DNA of 64,000 nt from Gillisella vitis. Lineage in GTDB: Bacteria; Pseudomonadota; Alphaproteobacteria; Rhizobiales; Rhizobiaceae. This document shows positions 26,973 to 35,839 of the stretch, in pieces; position 1 is the first letter of the stretch; each line of letters opens with the position of its first letter. The position numbers and the translations under genes were made by a program. The notes beneath the pieces were generated by a model. It saw nothing but the letters and a program-made list of their open reading frames with translations, made no database searches and was not told where the DNA came from. The DNA lies in contig NZ_LMVL02000008.1 in assembly GCF_001541345.2 (NCBI RefSeq), positions 1-64,000 on the forward strand, written 5' to 3'.

Positions 26973-28223
26973 GTGTTTCACTCATTCTTCCCCAAACCGA
27001 AATTGTTTTTTCCAACCGCTGTGCTGTGGGCGATGCTCGCCATCGCATTTTGGTATGGCGCGGGTGAACAACTTGGTACTCACTTGGGCTTTGCATCTCA
27101 GGCTCAAGGTGCCGAACCAACAGTAGGTGTTTCGATTTTCTGGGCGCCTGATTTTATTTGGTTTTACATCTACTTTGCTGCGGTTGTCGCTATTTTTGCC
27201 GGGGCTTGGGCAGTTGCATCGCCGCATCCATGGCAACGGTGGTCGGTGGTTGGCTCCGCAATCGTTCTTTTTACTGTCTATTTCCAGGTTCAAGTCAGCA
27301 TTGCGATCAATACTTGGAACGGGCCGTTTGGTGATTTGATACAGGCAGCTGTATCAAAATCGCGCCCGGTCGCTGCAAGTGAATTTTATTCACAATTTAT
27401 TGTTTTTCTTGAAATTGCTTTTCTTGCAGTGGCTGTTTCCGTTCTAACTCGGTTTTTCGTTAGTCATTATATCTTTCGCTGGCGCATCGCTATGACGGAC
27501 TTTTACATGGCGAACTGGCCAAAGTTGCGTCACATCGAAGGTGCCTCACAGCGCGTTCAGGAAGATACGATGCGCTTTGCAACGACTGTCGAAAGTTTAG
27601 GTGTGAGCCTCATCAGCAGCGTTATGACGCTGATCGCGTTCACTCCGCTGCTAATACGGCTTTCGGAAAATGTTAAGGAATTGCCCCTGGTCGGAGCTAT
27701 CCCTTATCCACTCGTCTTCGCTGCGGTTTTATGGTCTGCTTTCGGTACTGCTCTTCTTGCTTTGGTCGGTATTAAATTGCCGGGGCTTGAGTTTCGTAAT
27801 CAACGTGTAGAAGCTGCGTATCGTAAAGAACTTGTATACGGTGAAGACCATGCGGACCGTGCAGAGTTGCAGACGATGAAGGGTCTGTTCGATGCAGTCC
27901 GGCGCAATTATTTTCGTTACTATTTCCATTATATTTATTTCAATGTCGCTCGGTATTTCTATTTGAATTTGGACACGATATTTTCTGTTGCGGTTCTCGT
28001 ACCGTCATTTGTCGCAGGCACAATTACCCTTGGGTTGTTGAACCAGATATCGGGAGCATTCGGACAGGTTACGTCTTCCCTGCAATACCTTGCCAATTCC
28101 TGGACAACCATTGTTGAGCTTCTTTCTATTCAAAAGCGCTTGAAGGCATTTGAGGCTGCAATCCAGGATGAACCATTGCCGCAAATTGATCAGCGATATC
28201 TTGCGCGGCAAGACAGTGATTAA
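26973..28223 (+). CDS. bacA: BacA/SbmA-family peptide transporter
   Basis: The 416-residue inner-membrane protein resembles rhizobial BacA throughout: FHSFFPKPKLFF, FWAPDFIWFYIYFAAVVAIFAGAWAV, VQVSIAINTWNGPFGDLIQ, FRWRIAMTDFYMANWPKLRHIEGASQRVQEDTMRF and ESLGVSLISSVMTLIAFTPLL. In rhizobia BacA imports antimicrobial and host NCR peptides and affects very-long-chain lipid A. The start is GTG at 26973 with AGGAAAG ten bases upstream; this length matches the family (about 420), while the longer open frame from 26811 runs through non-coding repeat sequence. Codon use is clearly AT-richer than in the neighbours. Confidence 0.92.
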   Translation: MFHSFFPKPKLFFPTAVLWAMLAIAFWYGAGEQLGTHLGFASQAQGAEPTVGVSIFWAPDFIWFYIYFAAVVAIFAGAWAVASPHPWQRWSVVGSAIVLFTVYFQVQVSIAINTWNGPFGDLIQAAVSKSRPVAASEFYSQFIVFLEIAFLAVAVSVLTRFFVSHYIFRWRIAMTDFYMANWPKLRHIEGASQRVQEDTMRFATTVESLGVSLISSVMTLIAFTPLLIRLSENVKELPLVGAIPYPLVFAAVLWSAFGTALLALVGIKLPGLEFRNQRVEAAYRKELVYGEDHADRAELQTMKGLFDAVRRNYFRYYFHYIYFNVARYFYLNLDTIFSVAVLVPSFVAGTITLGLLNQISGAFGQVTSSLQYLANSWTTIVELLSIQKRLKAFEAAIQDEPLPQIDQRYLARQDSD

Positions 28224-28270
28224 AAATCCTTAAGTGGGCAGTCTTTTTAAGAAGGCTGCCTTCCAATTCC

Positions 28271-29302
28271 CTAAAACGACGACCCGGCCGGATTTTTCCG
28301 GCCGTTCTGTTTTTCCAATATCGCCACGGCTTGCGAATAGCTTACGCAGGCGACATCGTCTCTGTGGCAGACGTCCGTCACCAGCCGCTCCATTGCCCGC
28401 CAATAGGCGCCGCCATTCATCAGCACGAAGTGGAAGCCGAACTGCACAGGTTTACGGTCGCCATTATACTGGGCCTCGAAGGCGGTTTTGAACGCCTGAT
28501 AGGTGCGTTCCTCGTATTCGGCGCTTTTCGACGGGTTGTCGAAGCCCGCCGAATGGCGCACGAACATGTTGTAATCCATGCCGATGATCGGGCGGTTGTC
28601 CGGTCCTTCCGGGATCAGCGGCAGGCCAAAGCGGGTGAGAGTGCCGTCCTGTTCGGGCGCTTGTGGGCCTTTGGTGACGAGGCTGGCGTCATAGAGAAAA
28701 CCAGCCTGTTTTTCGGCCTCCACCATGCCCTTGCTGGTCGACAGATACGGCGCGCGAAACCCCTTGATGCCGGTCTTGACGAAATCCTGCCAGCCCTCCG
28801 GCTCCTTGTCAGCCACGCCATTCTGTTTCCAAGCCCCGGCCATCACGGTCTTTGCAGTCGAAAATTCGCTCAGCCAGTCCGCCTTGCTCCAGTCCTTGCC
28901 GTCGAAATGGCCGCAGGCATGGCTGGAAATATCATGTCCGGCGAGATGCGCGGTCCAGATGTGCTGAAGCCTTGCCGCAGCATCGGATTCGTCGGGGGCA
29001 AAGCCGACATTGGACTTGCCGGGCTTCTGGCCTGGCGCCTGATAGGCTTTCGAGGCAGGCCCTCTGGCAATCAGCGTCGTGCACGAAAGAAAATAGGTGA
29101 AATGCGCATTGGCTCGGCTGGCGATATCGCCGCTGCGCTCCCAAAGCCTGTTATCGGCAGCACCATCGAAGGAAATCAGCAGCAATTGCTTCGGCTTTTG
29201 CGGCGCGTCAGCCGCGTTCTGGGCAATGGCGATGCCCGGCATGCAGAGCGCGGCTAGGATGGTTCGAAGCGATGAGGAGAAAAGCGGGCGAAACGGTGCC
29301 AA
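28271..29302 (-). CDS. Polysaccharide deacetylase family protein
   Basis: This 343-residue exported protein has a signal peptide (residues 1-27, cleavage near AIAQ) and a NodB-like deacetylase fold. The metal-site motifs are LLISFDGAADNRLW (Asp of motif 1), HDISSHACGHFDGKDW (His motif 2), GFRAPYLSTSKGMVEA (motif 3) and a late FGFHFVLMNGG. It would act in the periplasm on an N- or O-acetylated glycan. The exact substrate is unknown. It ends convergently with bacA. Confidence 0.85.
   Translation of the reverse strand: MAPFRPLFSSSLRTILAALCMPGIAIAQNAADAPQKPKQLLLISFDGAADNRLWERSGDIASRANAHFTYFLSCTTLIARGPASKAYQAPGQKPGKSNVGFAPDESDAAARLQHIWTAHLAGHDISSHACGHFDGKDWSKADWLSEFSTAKTVMAGAWKQNGVADKEPEGWQDFVKTGIKGFRAPYLSTSKGMVEAEKQAGFLYDASLVTKGPQAPEQDGTLTRFGLPLIPEGPDNRPIIGMDYNMFVRHSAGFDNPSKSAEYEERTYQAFKTAFEAQYNGDRKPVQFGFHFVLMNGGAYWRAMERLVTDVCHRDDVACVSYSQAVAILEKQNGRKNPAGSSF
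28285..28304 (+). terminator. Intrinsic terminator after bacA
   Basis: An eight-base perfect GC stem (CGGCCGGA / TCCGGCCG) with a TTTT loop is followed by TTCTGTTTTT, 61 bases after the bacA stop. It lies inside the last codons of the convergent deacetylase gene. Confidence 0.65.
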
Positions 29303-29326
29303 GCGAACAACCTTGTTGTGAACAGA

Positions 29327-29366
29327 GTATCGGACCGAAAAGTGGAAACAGGATTTCGGACGATAC
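29327..29366. repeat. Rhizobial GCATCGGACCGAAAA-type hairpin
   Basis: A short palindromic element with outer arms GTATCG/CGATAC and inner arms CCGAAA/TTTCGG lies just upstream of the deacetylase start. Related hairpins or half-sites occur at 26889-26904, 30979-31019, within 35570-35625 and near 62431, so this is a dispersed repeat family. Confidence 0.6.
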
Positions 29367-29549
29367 GACGCGAAAAAACCTAGAACGATTGCGCTGCTTG
29401 CCGGGCAAATGCGGCGAAGCTTTGATGGTCATGGCTGGATCGTTCGCCCAATCGTCTGGCGTTTACGGTCGTTCCCCCCAAATTATGCAGGCTGGTCAAG
29501 AGCAGGCCGACCGGCTATCTCTATGGTCTTTCATTCGCGGGGGATTTTT

Positions 29550-30128
29550 ATGTCTGTCCTTATTCTTGGTCTGTTGTTTTTCACATTGGTGCATCTCACC
29601 CGGACGATTGCGCCGGGTTTTCGCGATTCCATGGTGGTCCGCCTCAGCCTGAACGGCTGGAAGTCGCTGTTTTCAGTCCTGTCCCTGCTGGGCATTGCCA
29701 TTATTGCCTATGGCTACAGTATCGCGCCAATCGTCAATGTCTGGTTTCCGCCGGCTGGCATGACCCATCTGACATTGACCCTGATGGTTATTGCGATGAT
29801 CTGTCTGGTGGCCAGCCTTCTCCCGGCTGGCCATATCGCTGCAAAAACCAAGCATCCCATGGTTCTCTCGGTGAAAATCTGGGCCCTGGCGCATTTGCTG
29901 TCGAATGGCGACCTGCGCTCGATCCTGCTGTTTGGCTGGTTGCTGGCCTGGGGCGTCGTCCTGCGGATTTCCTTGAAGCGCCGGGAGCGGGCAGGCCTGC
30001 TGGTACGCGCACCGTTCGTGTCGGCCAAATACGATATCTATGCCGTGGTCATCGGCCTGGTCGCTTACGTCGCTATCCTTCTCAAGCTGCATGAAGTGCT
30101 GATCGGCGTCTCACCATTGCCAATGTAA
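29550..30128 (+). CDS. NnrU family membrane protein
   Basis: The 192-residue inner-membrane protein has about five hydrophobic segments and the NnrU features LVHLTRTIAPGFRDSM near the N-terminus and KHPMVLSVKIWALAHLLSNGDLRS in the middle. The family is linked to nitrite/nitric oxide reduction, though many members are found outside denitrification clusters, as here. The ATG at 29550 has GGGGGA at correct spacing; an upstream in-frame ATG at 29409 gives a non-conserved extension. Confidence 0.9.
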   Translation: MSVLILGLLFFTLVHLTRTIAPGFRDSMVVRLSLNGWKSLFSVLSLLGIAIIAYGYSIAPIVNVWFPPAGMTHLTLTLMVIAMICLVASLLPAGHIAAKTKHPMVLSVKIWALAHLLSNGDLRSILLFGWLLAWGVVLRISLKRRERAGLLVRAPFVSAKYDIYAVVIGLVAYVAILLKLHEVLIGVSPLPM

Positions 30129-30250
30129 TCGCGCTTTTTGATGGGGAGATGGGTGTTTTGCCCTTCTCCCCCTTACATCGGCGCAAAAATCGGGTAGAAG
30201 GCCCTGCATCTTGTTATGTATTCGACAGGCCCAGATATCCGGACAATGTA

Positions 30251-30922
30251 ATGGCAAATCATAACGACAGCTTTATCCGCGAAGTCAATGACGAGCTTCG
30301 CTCCGAACAGATGCGCCGTTTCTGGCGGCGTCTGGGGCCAGTGTTCATTGGCATTGCCGTGCTGATCGTGGTGGGCACTGCCGGATACCGGCTTTATGAT
30401 TATTACACAGACGACCGTGCCTCCAAGTCCGGTGACCGCTTTCTGGCGGCGACCAAGCTGGCGACAGATGGCAAGAATGATCAGGCGCTGAGCGATCTGC
30501 AAGCACTAGAAAAAGACGGGTTCGGCGCCTATCCGGTGCTGGCGAAGCTTCGAGCTGCCTCCCTCATGGCTGAAAAGGGCGATGCCAAAGCGGCGATCGA
30601 TGCCTTTACCGCCATCGGCAAGGATAACAGCGTTCCGCAGGTTATCCGCGATGTCGCCCATATCCGCGCCGCCTGGTTGCTGATCGACAACGGCACCTAT
30701 GAACAGGTGTCCGCCGAGGTTGAAGCGCTGGCGGTTCCTGGCCAGGGCCTGCGCCATTCCGCCCGTGAGGCGCTCGGTCTTGCCGCCTATAAGGCTGGCC
30801 AGATGGAACGCGCCCGCGAATGGTTCCAGCAGATCACCGAGGACAGCGAAGCACCGCGCAACGTGGCCAATCGCGCCCAGATCATGCTGGACAATATCGC
30901 TGCTGCCGGAAAGGCGTCCTGA
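30251..30922 (+). CDS. YfgM-like tetratricopeptide membrane protein
   Basis: This 223-residue protein has a short cytoplasmic N-terminus (SFIREVNDELRSEQMRRFWRR), one transmembrane helix (about 29-47) and a periplasmic TPR-like part rich in Ala (ALGLAAYKAGQMERAREWFQQI). This is the layout of YfgM, an ancillary subunit of the SecYEG translocon. It lies upstream of der, an arrangement common in proteobacteria (yfgM-bamB-der); bamB is absent here. The ATG at 30251 is the natural start of the conserved segment. Confidence 0.85.
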   Translation: MANHNDSFIREVNDELRSEQMRRFWRRLGPVFIGIAVLIVVGTAGYRLYDYYTDDRASKSGDRFLAATKLATDGKNDQALSDLQALEKDGFGAYPVLAKLRAASLMAEKGDAKAAIDAFTAIGKDNSVPQVIRDVAHIRAAWLLIDNGTYEQVSAEVEALAVPGQGLRHSAREALGLAAYKAGQMERAREWFQQITEDSEAPRNVANRAQIMLDNIAAAGKAS

Positions 30923-30978
30923 CACTTTCAACGGGCTGCTAAGCAACGCTGTTGCGCTGCTGCCCGACATGCTCTCAC

Positions 30979-31019
30979 GCATCGGATCGAAAACCGCTTC
31001 ACAGGTTTTGCTCCGATGC
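30979..31019. repeat. Rhizobial GCATCGGA hairpin between yfgM-like gene and der
   Basis: Arms GCATCGGA (30979-30986) and TCCGATGC (31012-31019) enclose an inner AAAACC/GGTTTT stem. It belongs to the same dispersed hairpin family as 29327-29366. It may attenuate or protect the yfgM-der transcript. Confidence 0.65.
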
Positions 31020-31077
31020 GCTACTGTTTTAAAGTCCGCTTGAAGACGGGCTGGATATAACCGGATACCAAATTATC

Positions 31078-32502
31078 ATGAGCTTTACCGTCGCCATCGT
31101 CGGACGTCCCAATGTCGGCAAATCCACCTTGTTCAACCGCCTGGTTGGCAAAAAGCTGGCGCTTGTCGATGACACGCCGGGCGTGACCCGCGACCGGCGG
31201 CCCGGTGAGGCCAAGCTGGTGGACCTGCGCTTCCACATCGTTGACACTGCCGGTCTGGAAGAGGCTGGCGCTGACACGCTGGAAGGCCGGATGCGCGCCC
31301 AGACCGAAATCGCCATCGACGAGGCCGACCTGTCGCTGTTCGTGGTCGATGCGAAAATGGGCCTGACCCATGTGGACAAGGCGCTGGCCGACATGCTGCG
31401 CAAGCGCGGCAAGCCGGTGGTGCTGGTGGCCAACAAATCCGAAGCCCGTGGTTCGGATGGCGGCTTCTACGACGCCTTCACGCTTGGCCTTGGCGAACCG
31501 GTGCCGATTTCCGCTGAACACGGCCAGGGGATGATCGACCTGCGCGACGCCATTGTCGAGGCTATCGGCGTGGATCGTGCCTTTCCCGAAGACGATGATG
31601 ACGTGGCCGAGACCGATATCGTCCTCAGGCCCACTGTCGAGGGTGAGGATGATGAGGAAGATCTGGCCTATGACGATACCAAGCCGCTGCGCGTCGCCAT
31701 TGTCGGACGTCCGAATGCCGGAAAATCAACGCTGATCAATCGCTTCCTCGGTGAGGACCGGTTGCTGACCGGCCCGGAAGCCGGAATTACCCGCGATTCG
31801 ATTTCGGTCGAATGGGATTGGCGTGGCCGCACCATCAAGATGTTCGACACGGCGGGCATGCGCCGCAAGGCGCGGGTGATCGAGAAGCTGGAAAAGCTGT
31901 CGGTGGCCGATACGTTGCGCGCCATCCGCTTTGCCGAAACCGTTGTCATCGTCTTTGATGCCACCATTCCGTTTGAAAAGCAGGATATCCAGATCGTCGA
32001 TCTGGTGCTGCGCGAAGGCCGTGCTGCGGTTCTCGCCTTCAACAAATGGGATCTGGTGGAAGATCCGCAGGCGGTGCTTGCCGAGCTGCGTGAAAAGACC
32101 GAACGGTTGCTGCCGCAGGCACGTGGCATTCGCGCCGTGCCAATGGCGGGCCAGACTGGCTACGGTCTTGAAAAGCTGATGCAGTCGATCATCGACACCG
32201 ACATGGTGTGGAACAAGCGGATCTCGACTGCCAAGCTCAATCGTTGGCTGGACAGTGTGCAGACCCAGCATCCGCCACCGGCGGTTTCCGGTCGCCGGTT
32301 GAAGCTGAAATACATGACCCAGGTCAAGGCCCGCCCGCCCGCCTTCATGATTTCCTGCACCAGACCCGATTCCGTGCCGGAAAGCTATATCCGCTATCTC
32401 ACCAACGGCTTGCGCGCTGATTTCAACATGCCCGGCGTGCCGATCCGCATCCATCTGAAGGCGTCGGAAAACCCGTTCGAGAATAAGCGGAAACGGCGCT
32501 GA
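31078..32502 (+). CDS. der: Ribosome biogenesis GTPase Der
   Basis: This 474-residue double GTPase is needed for 50S subunit maturation. The first G domain has GRPNVGKSTLFNRLVG (residues 8-23), DTPGVTRD, DTAGLEEAG and NKSE. The second has GRPNAGKSTLINRFLGEDR, GITRDS, DTAGMRRKARV and NKWDLVED. The C-terminal KH-like domain follows (KLNRWLDSVQTQHPPP, then IRYLTNGLRADFNMPGVPIRIHLKASENPF). An acidic linker (EDDDDVAETD) joins the G domains. It ends one base before the convergent glycosyltransferase stop. Confidence 0.98.
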   Translation: MSFTVAIVGRPNVGKSTLFNRLVGKKLALVDDTPGVTRDRRPGEAKLVDLRFHIVDTAGLEEAGADTLEGRMRAQTEIAIDEADLSLFVVDAKMGLTHVDKALADMLRKRGKPVVLVANKSEARGSDGGFYDAFTLGLGEPVPISAEHGQGMIDLRDAIVEAIGVDRAFPEDDDDVAETDIVLRPTVEGEDDEEDLAYDDTKPLRVAIVGRPNAGKSTLINRFLGEDRLLTGPEAGITRDSISVEWDWRGRTIKMFDTAGMRRKARVIEKLEKLSVADTLRAIRFAETVVIVFDATIPFEKQDIQIVDLVLREGRAAVLAFNKWDLVEDPQAVLAELREKTERLLPQARGIRAVPMAGQTGYGLEKLMQSIIDTDMVWNKRISTAKLNRWLDSVQTQHPPPAVSGRRLKLKYMTQVKARPPAFMISCTRPDSVPESYIRYLTNGLRADFNMPGVPIRIHLKASENPFENKRKRR

Positions 32503-32503
32503 T

Positions 32504-33571
32504 TCAACTTTCCAACGCCTGGTTGATCGGCTTTTTCCGCCGCATCAGCATCCGCCAGCGCCCCTGCGTTTTGGCCTCGATGACATTGTCGAGAAACTGG
32601 CGGGTGGCGGAGGCCCAGGAATAGGTTTCGGCCAAGGCTCTGGCATGGCTGCGGGAACAGGCGAGTGCTTCAAGGCAGGCGGTTTTCAGGTCGTCGTTGA
32701 GCGCACCAGCCTTGGGATCGGAGATGATGTCGATCGGTCCGGTGACCGGAAAGCCCGCGACGGGTACGCCGCAGGCCAGCGCTTCCAGGATCGTATTGCC
32801 AAACGTGTCGGTTTTCGAGGGGAAAACGAAAACATCGGCCTGCGCATAGGCGCTTGCCAGCTCGGCACCGAATTTGACGCCGGTAAACAGCACGTCTGGA
32901 TAGCGTTCCGCCAGTTCGGCGCGGGCAGGGCCATCGCCCACCACCACTTTCGAGCCCGGCAGGTCGAGATCGAGAAAGGCCGGCAGGTTTTTCTCCACGG
33001 CGACCCGGCCAACTGTCATGAAGATCGGGCGGGGCAGGTCGAAAGGGTTTGCCTCAAGCGGCTGCGGGTGGAACAGTTCGGTGTCGATGCCCCGGCTCCA
33101 GAGCCGCAGATTGCCGATCTTGCGATCTTCCAGCTCTCGTTTCAGACTTTCGGTCGCCACCATGCACGCACCACCGGCGCGGTGAAACCAGCGCACATAG
33201 GCATAGAGCAGCGAAAGCGGCAATGGCAGCCGGGCCGCGACATATTCTGGAAATCGGGTGTGATAGCTGGTGGAGAAGGCGAGGCCCTGGCTCAGGCACC
33301 AGCGCCGCGCCAAGAGACCCAACGGCCCTTCGGTGGCGATATGGATCAGGTCCGGGCGGCTTTGCTTGATCGCGGCTGCAATCCGCCACGGGCTGGCCAG
33401 CGACAGGCGGATCTCGGGATAGGTGGGCATTGGCAGGCTGCGATAGTCCGCAGGCGTCACCATGGTGACGGTGACGCCCATCCTGGTCAGTTCGGCATTG
33501 GTGTTTTCAATGGAGCGCACTACGCCATTCACCTGCGGATGCCAGGCATCGGTCACGATCGTCAATCTCAT
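32504..33571 (-). CDS. GT4-family glycosyltransferase
   Basis: The 355-residue cytoplasmic GT-B enzyme opens with LTIVTDAWHPQVNGVVRSI, and has TSYHTRFPEYVAARLPLP, SRGIDTELFHP, FMTVGRVAVEKNLPAFL and FPSKTDTFGNTILEALACGVPV. The family E-x7-E motif appears with Asp in first place (D-TFGNTIL-E), a variant seen in alpha-mannosyl and glycolipid transferases of this group. Lipid glycosylation under phosphate limitation is known for a related Agrobacterium enzyme, but the acceptor here is not shown by the sequence. Confidence 0.85.
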   Translation of the reverse strand: MRLTIVTDAWHPQVNGVVRSIENTNAELTRMGVTVTMVTPADYRSLPMPTYPEIRLSLASPWRIAAAIKQSRPDLIHIATEGPLGLLARRWCLSQGLAFSTSYHTRFPEYVAARLPLPLSLLYAYVRWFHRAGGACMVATESLKRELEDRKIGNLRLWSRGIDTELFHPQPLEANPFDLPRPIFMTVGRVAVEKNLPAFLDLDLPGSKVVVGDGPARAELAERYPDVLFTGVKFGAELASAYAQADVFVFPSKTDTFGNTILEALACGVPVAGFPVTGPIDIISDPKAGALNDDLKTACLEALACSRSHARALAETYSWASATRQFLDNVIEAKTQGRWRMLMRRKKPINQALES

Positions 33572-33846
33572 CGCGCGTGCTCCTCGATCCGATGCGGTGC
33601 TTCACGGACAGGTGGGATAGTCCCGCTTGAAATGCTCCCCCGGCGAAACGAGAGCCTGCTATCGGGTGCCATTTCGCCGGGGAATCACGCAGAAGCCCCC
33701 GCCACTGTCCTTTGGCTTATGGGCCAGCATTGTAACAAAGGAATGAAGGTGGATTGATCGCCGGACTTGACCATCGCCACTGGTCATCGTGGCGCCAAAC
33801 CCTATAGTCTTGGAGATACAGATTTTTTGAGCAGAGGATGGGCCAT

Positions 33847-35514
33847 ATGCCGACCAAGACCGATCGTGCCAGCAAGACCGCGGTGACAGCAGTGAGCGAT
33901 TGGTGGCGCGGCGCGGTTATCTATCAGGTCTACCCACGCTCGTTTCAGGATACGACAGGCGATGGCATCGGTGATATCAAGGGCATAACCCAGCGCTTGC
34001 CCTATATCGCTTCACTTGGAGTCGATGCCATCTGGCTGTCGCCGTTCTTCACTTCGCCCATGGCAGACATGGGCTATGACGTCTCTGACTATTGCGATGT
34101 CGATCCGATGTTCGGCACGCTTACCGATTTCGATGATATGATGACCAAGGCGCATGATCTCGGCCTGAAAGTGATTATCGACCAGGTGATTTCCCATACA
34201 TCCGACCAGCATCCCTGGTTCATTGAGAGCCGCGCCAGCCGCAACAATCCCAAGGCTGACTGGTATGTCTGGGCCAATGCCAAGCCGGATGGCACCGCAC
34301 CGAGCAATTGGCTATCGGTGTTTGGCGGCCCGGCCTGGGAATGGGATGGGGTGCGCAAGCAATATTACATGCATAATTTCCTGGGCTCGCAGCCGGATCT
34401 GAATTTCCACAATCCGCATGTGCAGCAGGCGGTGCTGGACGCCACGCGTTTCTGGCTGGAGCGCGGCGTGGATGGTTTCCGGCTGGATACCGTGAACTAT
34501 TATTTTCATGACAAGGAATTGCGCAACAACCCGCCACATGCGCCAGACAGCGGCGATGCCGGGCTCGATGCGCCGGATGTCAATCCCTACGGCATGCAGG
34601 AGCATCTGCACGACAAGACCCAGCCGGAAAATATCGGCTTCCTGCAAAAACTGCGGGCGCTGCTGGATGAATATCAAGACCGCGCCACGGTCGGCGAGGT
34701 TGGCGATGGCGCACGGTCGTTGAAAACCGTGGCCGCCTATACCAGCGGCGGCGACAAGCTGCATATGTGCTACACATTCGATCTGTTGGGGCCACATTTC
34801 ACGCCGTCGCATATTCGAGACTGCGTCACCTCCTTCCAGTCCATGGTCAAAGACGGCTGGGTGTGCTGGGCCTTTTCCAACCATGATGTGATGCGCCATG
34901 TGTCGCGCTTTGCGCACGGGCCGGAAGAGATGCCGCAGGTGGCCAAGCTCGCCCTTAGTATTCTCGCCAGCCTGCGGGGGTCGATCTGCCTTTATCAGGG
35001 CGAGGAACTCGGCTTGCCGGAGGCGGATCTTGCCTTTGAGGACCTGCGCGATCCCTATGGCATTCGTTTCTGGCCGTCGTTCAAGGGCCGCGACGGATGC
35101 CGCACGCCGATGGTCTGGGAAAAAGCCACGGCGCAGGCCGGTTTTACCAGTGGCAAGCCATGGCTGCCGGTTCAGCCGGAGCAGCAGGCTCTGTCGGTGG
35201 ATGCCCAGGACAAGGACAAAAGCTCGGTTCTCAACCATTACCGCAGCATGCTTGGCTTGCGCAAAGCCCATCCTGCCCTGCGCGATGGGTCCATGTCCTT
35301 CCTAGATATCAACGAGGATGTGCTGGCCTTCCTGCGCGGTGAGAACAGCGAAAGATTGCTGTTCGTCTTCAACATGCGGCGCGGACCGCAAGAGGTTCGC
35401 CTGCCGGAACACATGACGGTGAAGGAGATCATCGCATTGCCGGATGCCCGCAGTACGTTCGAAAAGGGCGTGATTACGCTGGATGCATTAGACGGTTTTT
35501 GCGCGCGGGTGTGA
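33847..35514 (+). CDS. aglA: Alpha-glucosidase, GH13 family
   Basis: This 555-residue cytoplasmic GH13 enzyme hydrolyses alpha-glucosides such as sucrose, maltose or trehalose. It shows WWRGAVIYQVYPRSFQDTTGDGIGD, VDAIWLSPFFTSPMADMGYD, DQVISHTSDQHPWF, the nucleophile Asp in GVDGFRLDTVN, the acid Glu in TVGEVGDGA and the third Asp in FSNHDVMRH, then LYQGEELGLPE. AGAGG lies about nine bases before the ATG at 33847; the ATG at 33838 touches that site and is less likely. In rhizobia aglA usually sits in an aglEFGAK transporter operon; here it stands alone, so the symbol is by similarity. Confidence 0.9.
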   Translation: MPTKTDRASKTAVTAVSDWWRGAVIYQVYPRSFQDTTGDGIGDIKGITQRLPYIASLGVDAIWLSPFFTSPMADMGYDVSDYCDVDPMFGTLTDFDDMMTKAHDLGLKVIIDQVISHTSDQHPWFIESRASRNNPKADWYVWANAKPDGTAPSNWLSVFGGPAWEWDGVRKQYYMHNFLGSQPDLNFHNPHVQQAVLDATRFWLERGVDGFRLDTVNYYFHDKELRNNPPHAPDSGDAGLDAPDVNPYGMQEHLHDKTQPENIGFLQKLRALLDEYQDRATVGEVGDGARSLKTVAAYTSGGDKLHMCYTFDLLGPHFTPSHIRDCVTSFQSMVKDGWVCWAFSNHDVMRHVSRFAHGPEEMPQVAKLALSILASLRGSICLYQGEELGLPEADLAFEDLRDPYGIRFWPSFKGRDGCRTPMVWEKATAQAGFTSGKPWLPVQPEQQALSVDAQDKDKSSVLNHYRSMLGLRKAHPALRDGSMSFLDINEDVLAFLRGENSERLLFVFNMRRGPQEVRLPEHMTVKEIIALPDARSTFEKGVITLDALDGFCARV

Positions 35515-35713
35515 CAGTCCGCTCGATAATCGCCGCTGGCCCGTCTGCAAATGGCAATTTCTGCGCTTGCCTGATGCATTCGCATTTTCGAACGAAAAAC
35601 CGCTTCGCACTTTTTCTGAAATGCTTGTACTCACGTACATTAAGTACGCTCCGTTCCGGTTCTCGAAATCACCATTTTCGCCAGGCCAGCAGCAATTCTT
35701 GAACAGACTGTGA
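35515..35713 (+). repeat. Intergenic repeat, copy A, with inserted hairpin
   Basis: This stretch after aglA is the same element as the inverted copy at 48539-48681. Shared blocks include CGCCGCTGGCC, CTGCAAATGGCAATTTCTG, a near-palindrome GTACTCACGTAC...TTAAGTAC, CGCTCCGTTCCGGTTCTCG and a long identical run ending in GAACAGACTGTGA. Copy A has about 55 extra bases (near 35570-35625) that form a GCATT/AATGC hairpin of the other dispersed family, apparently inserted. No coding is seen. Confidence 0.85.
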
Positions 35714-35717
35714 GGTC

Positions 35718-35775
35718 GTTATTGCATAATTCTTTAAACCGTAATCGGTTTAAAGAGAAAATTATGCAGCAGATA
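35718..35775. repeat. TGCATAAT-type palindromic intergenic repeat
   Basis: Nested arms TGCATAAT/ATTATGCA and TTTAAACCG/CGGTTTAAA form a long hairpin. A related copy is at 53809-53865, and a degenerate half lies at 44808-44843. It leads directly into the 64-base palindrome. Confidence 0.75.
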
Positions 35776-35839
35776 TAAAGAGCTACAGCGAACCTTTGTT
35801 CGCCATATATGGCGAACAAAGGTTCGCTGTAGCTCTTTA
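35776..35839. repeat. Perfect 64-base palindrome abutting the yoeB stop codon
   Basis: The two 32-base halves are exact reverse complements, with the axis between 35807 and 35808; arms include AGAGCTACAGCGAACC and GGTTCGCTGTAGCTCT. Its last three bases are the yoeB stop codon. The CTACAGCG/CGCTGTAG ends match the second hairpin of the copy at 53868-53918. In RNA it would form a long perfect stem and may terminate or protect the yefM-yoeB transcript. Confidence 0.9.
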
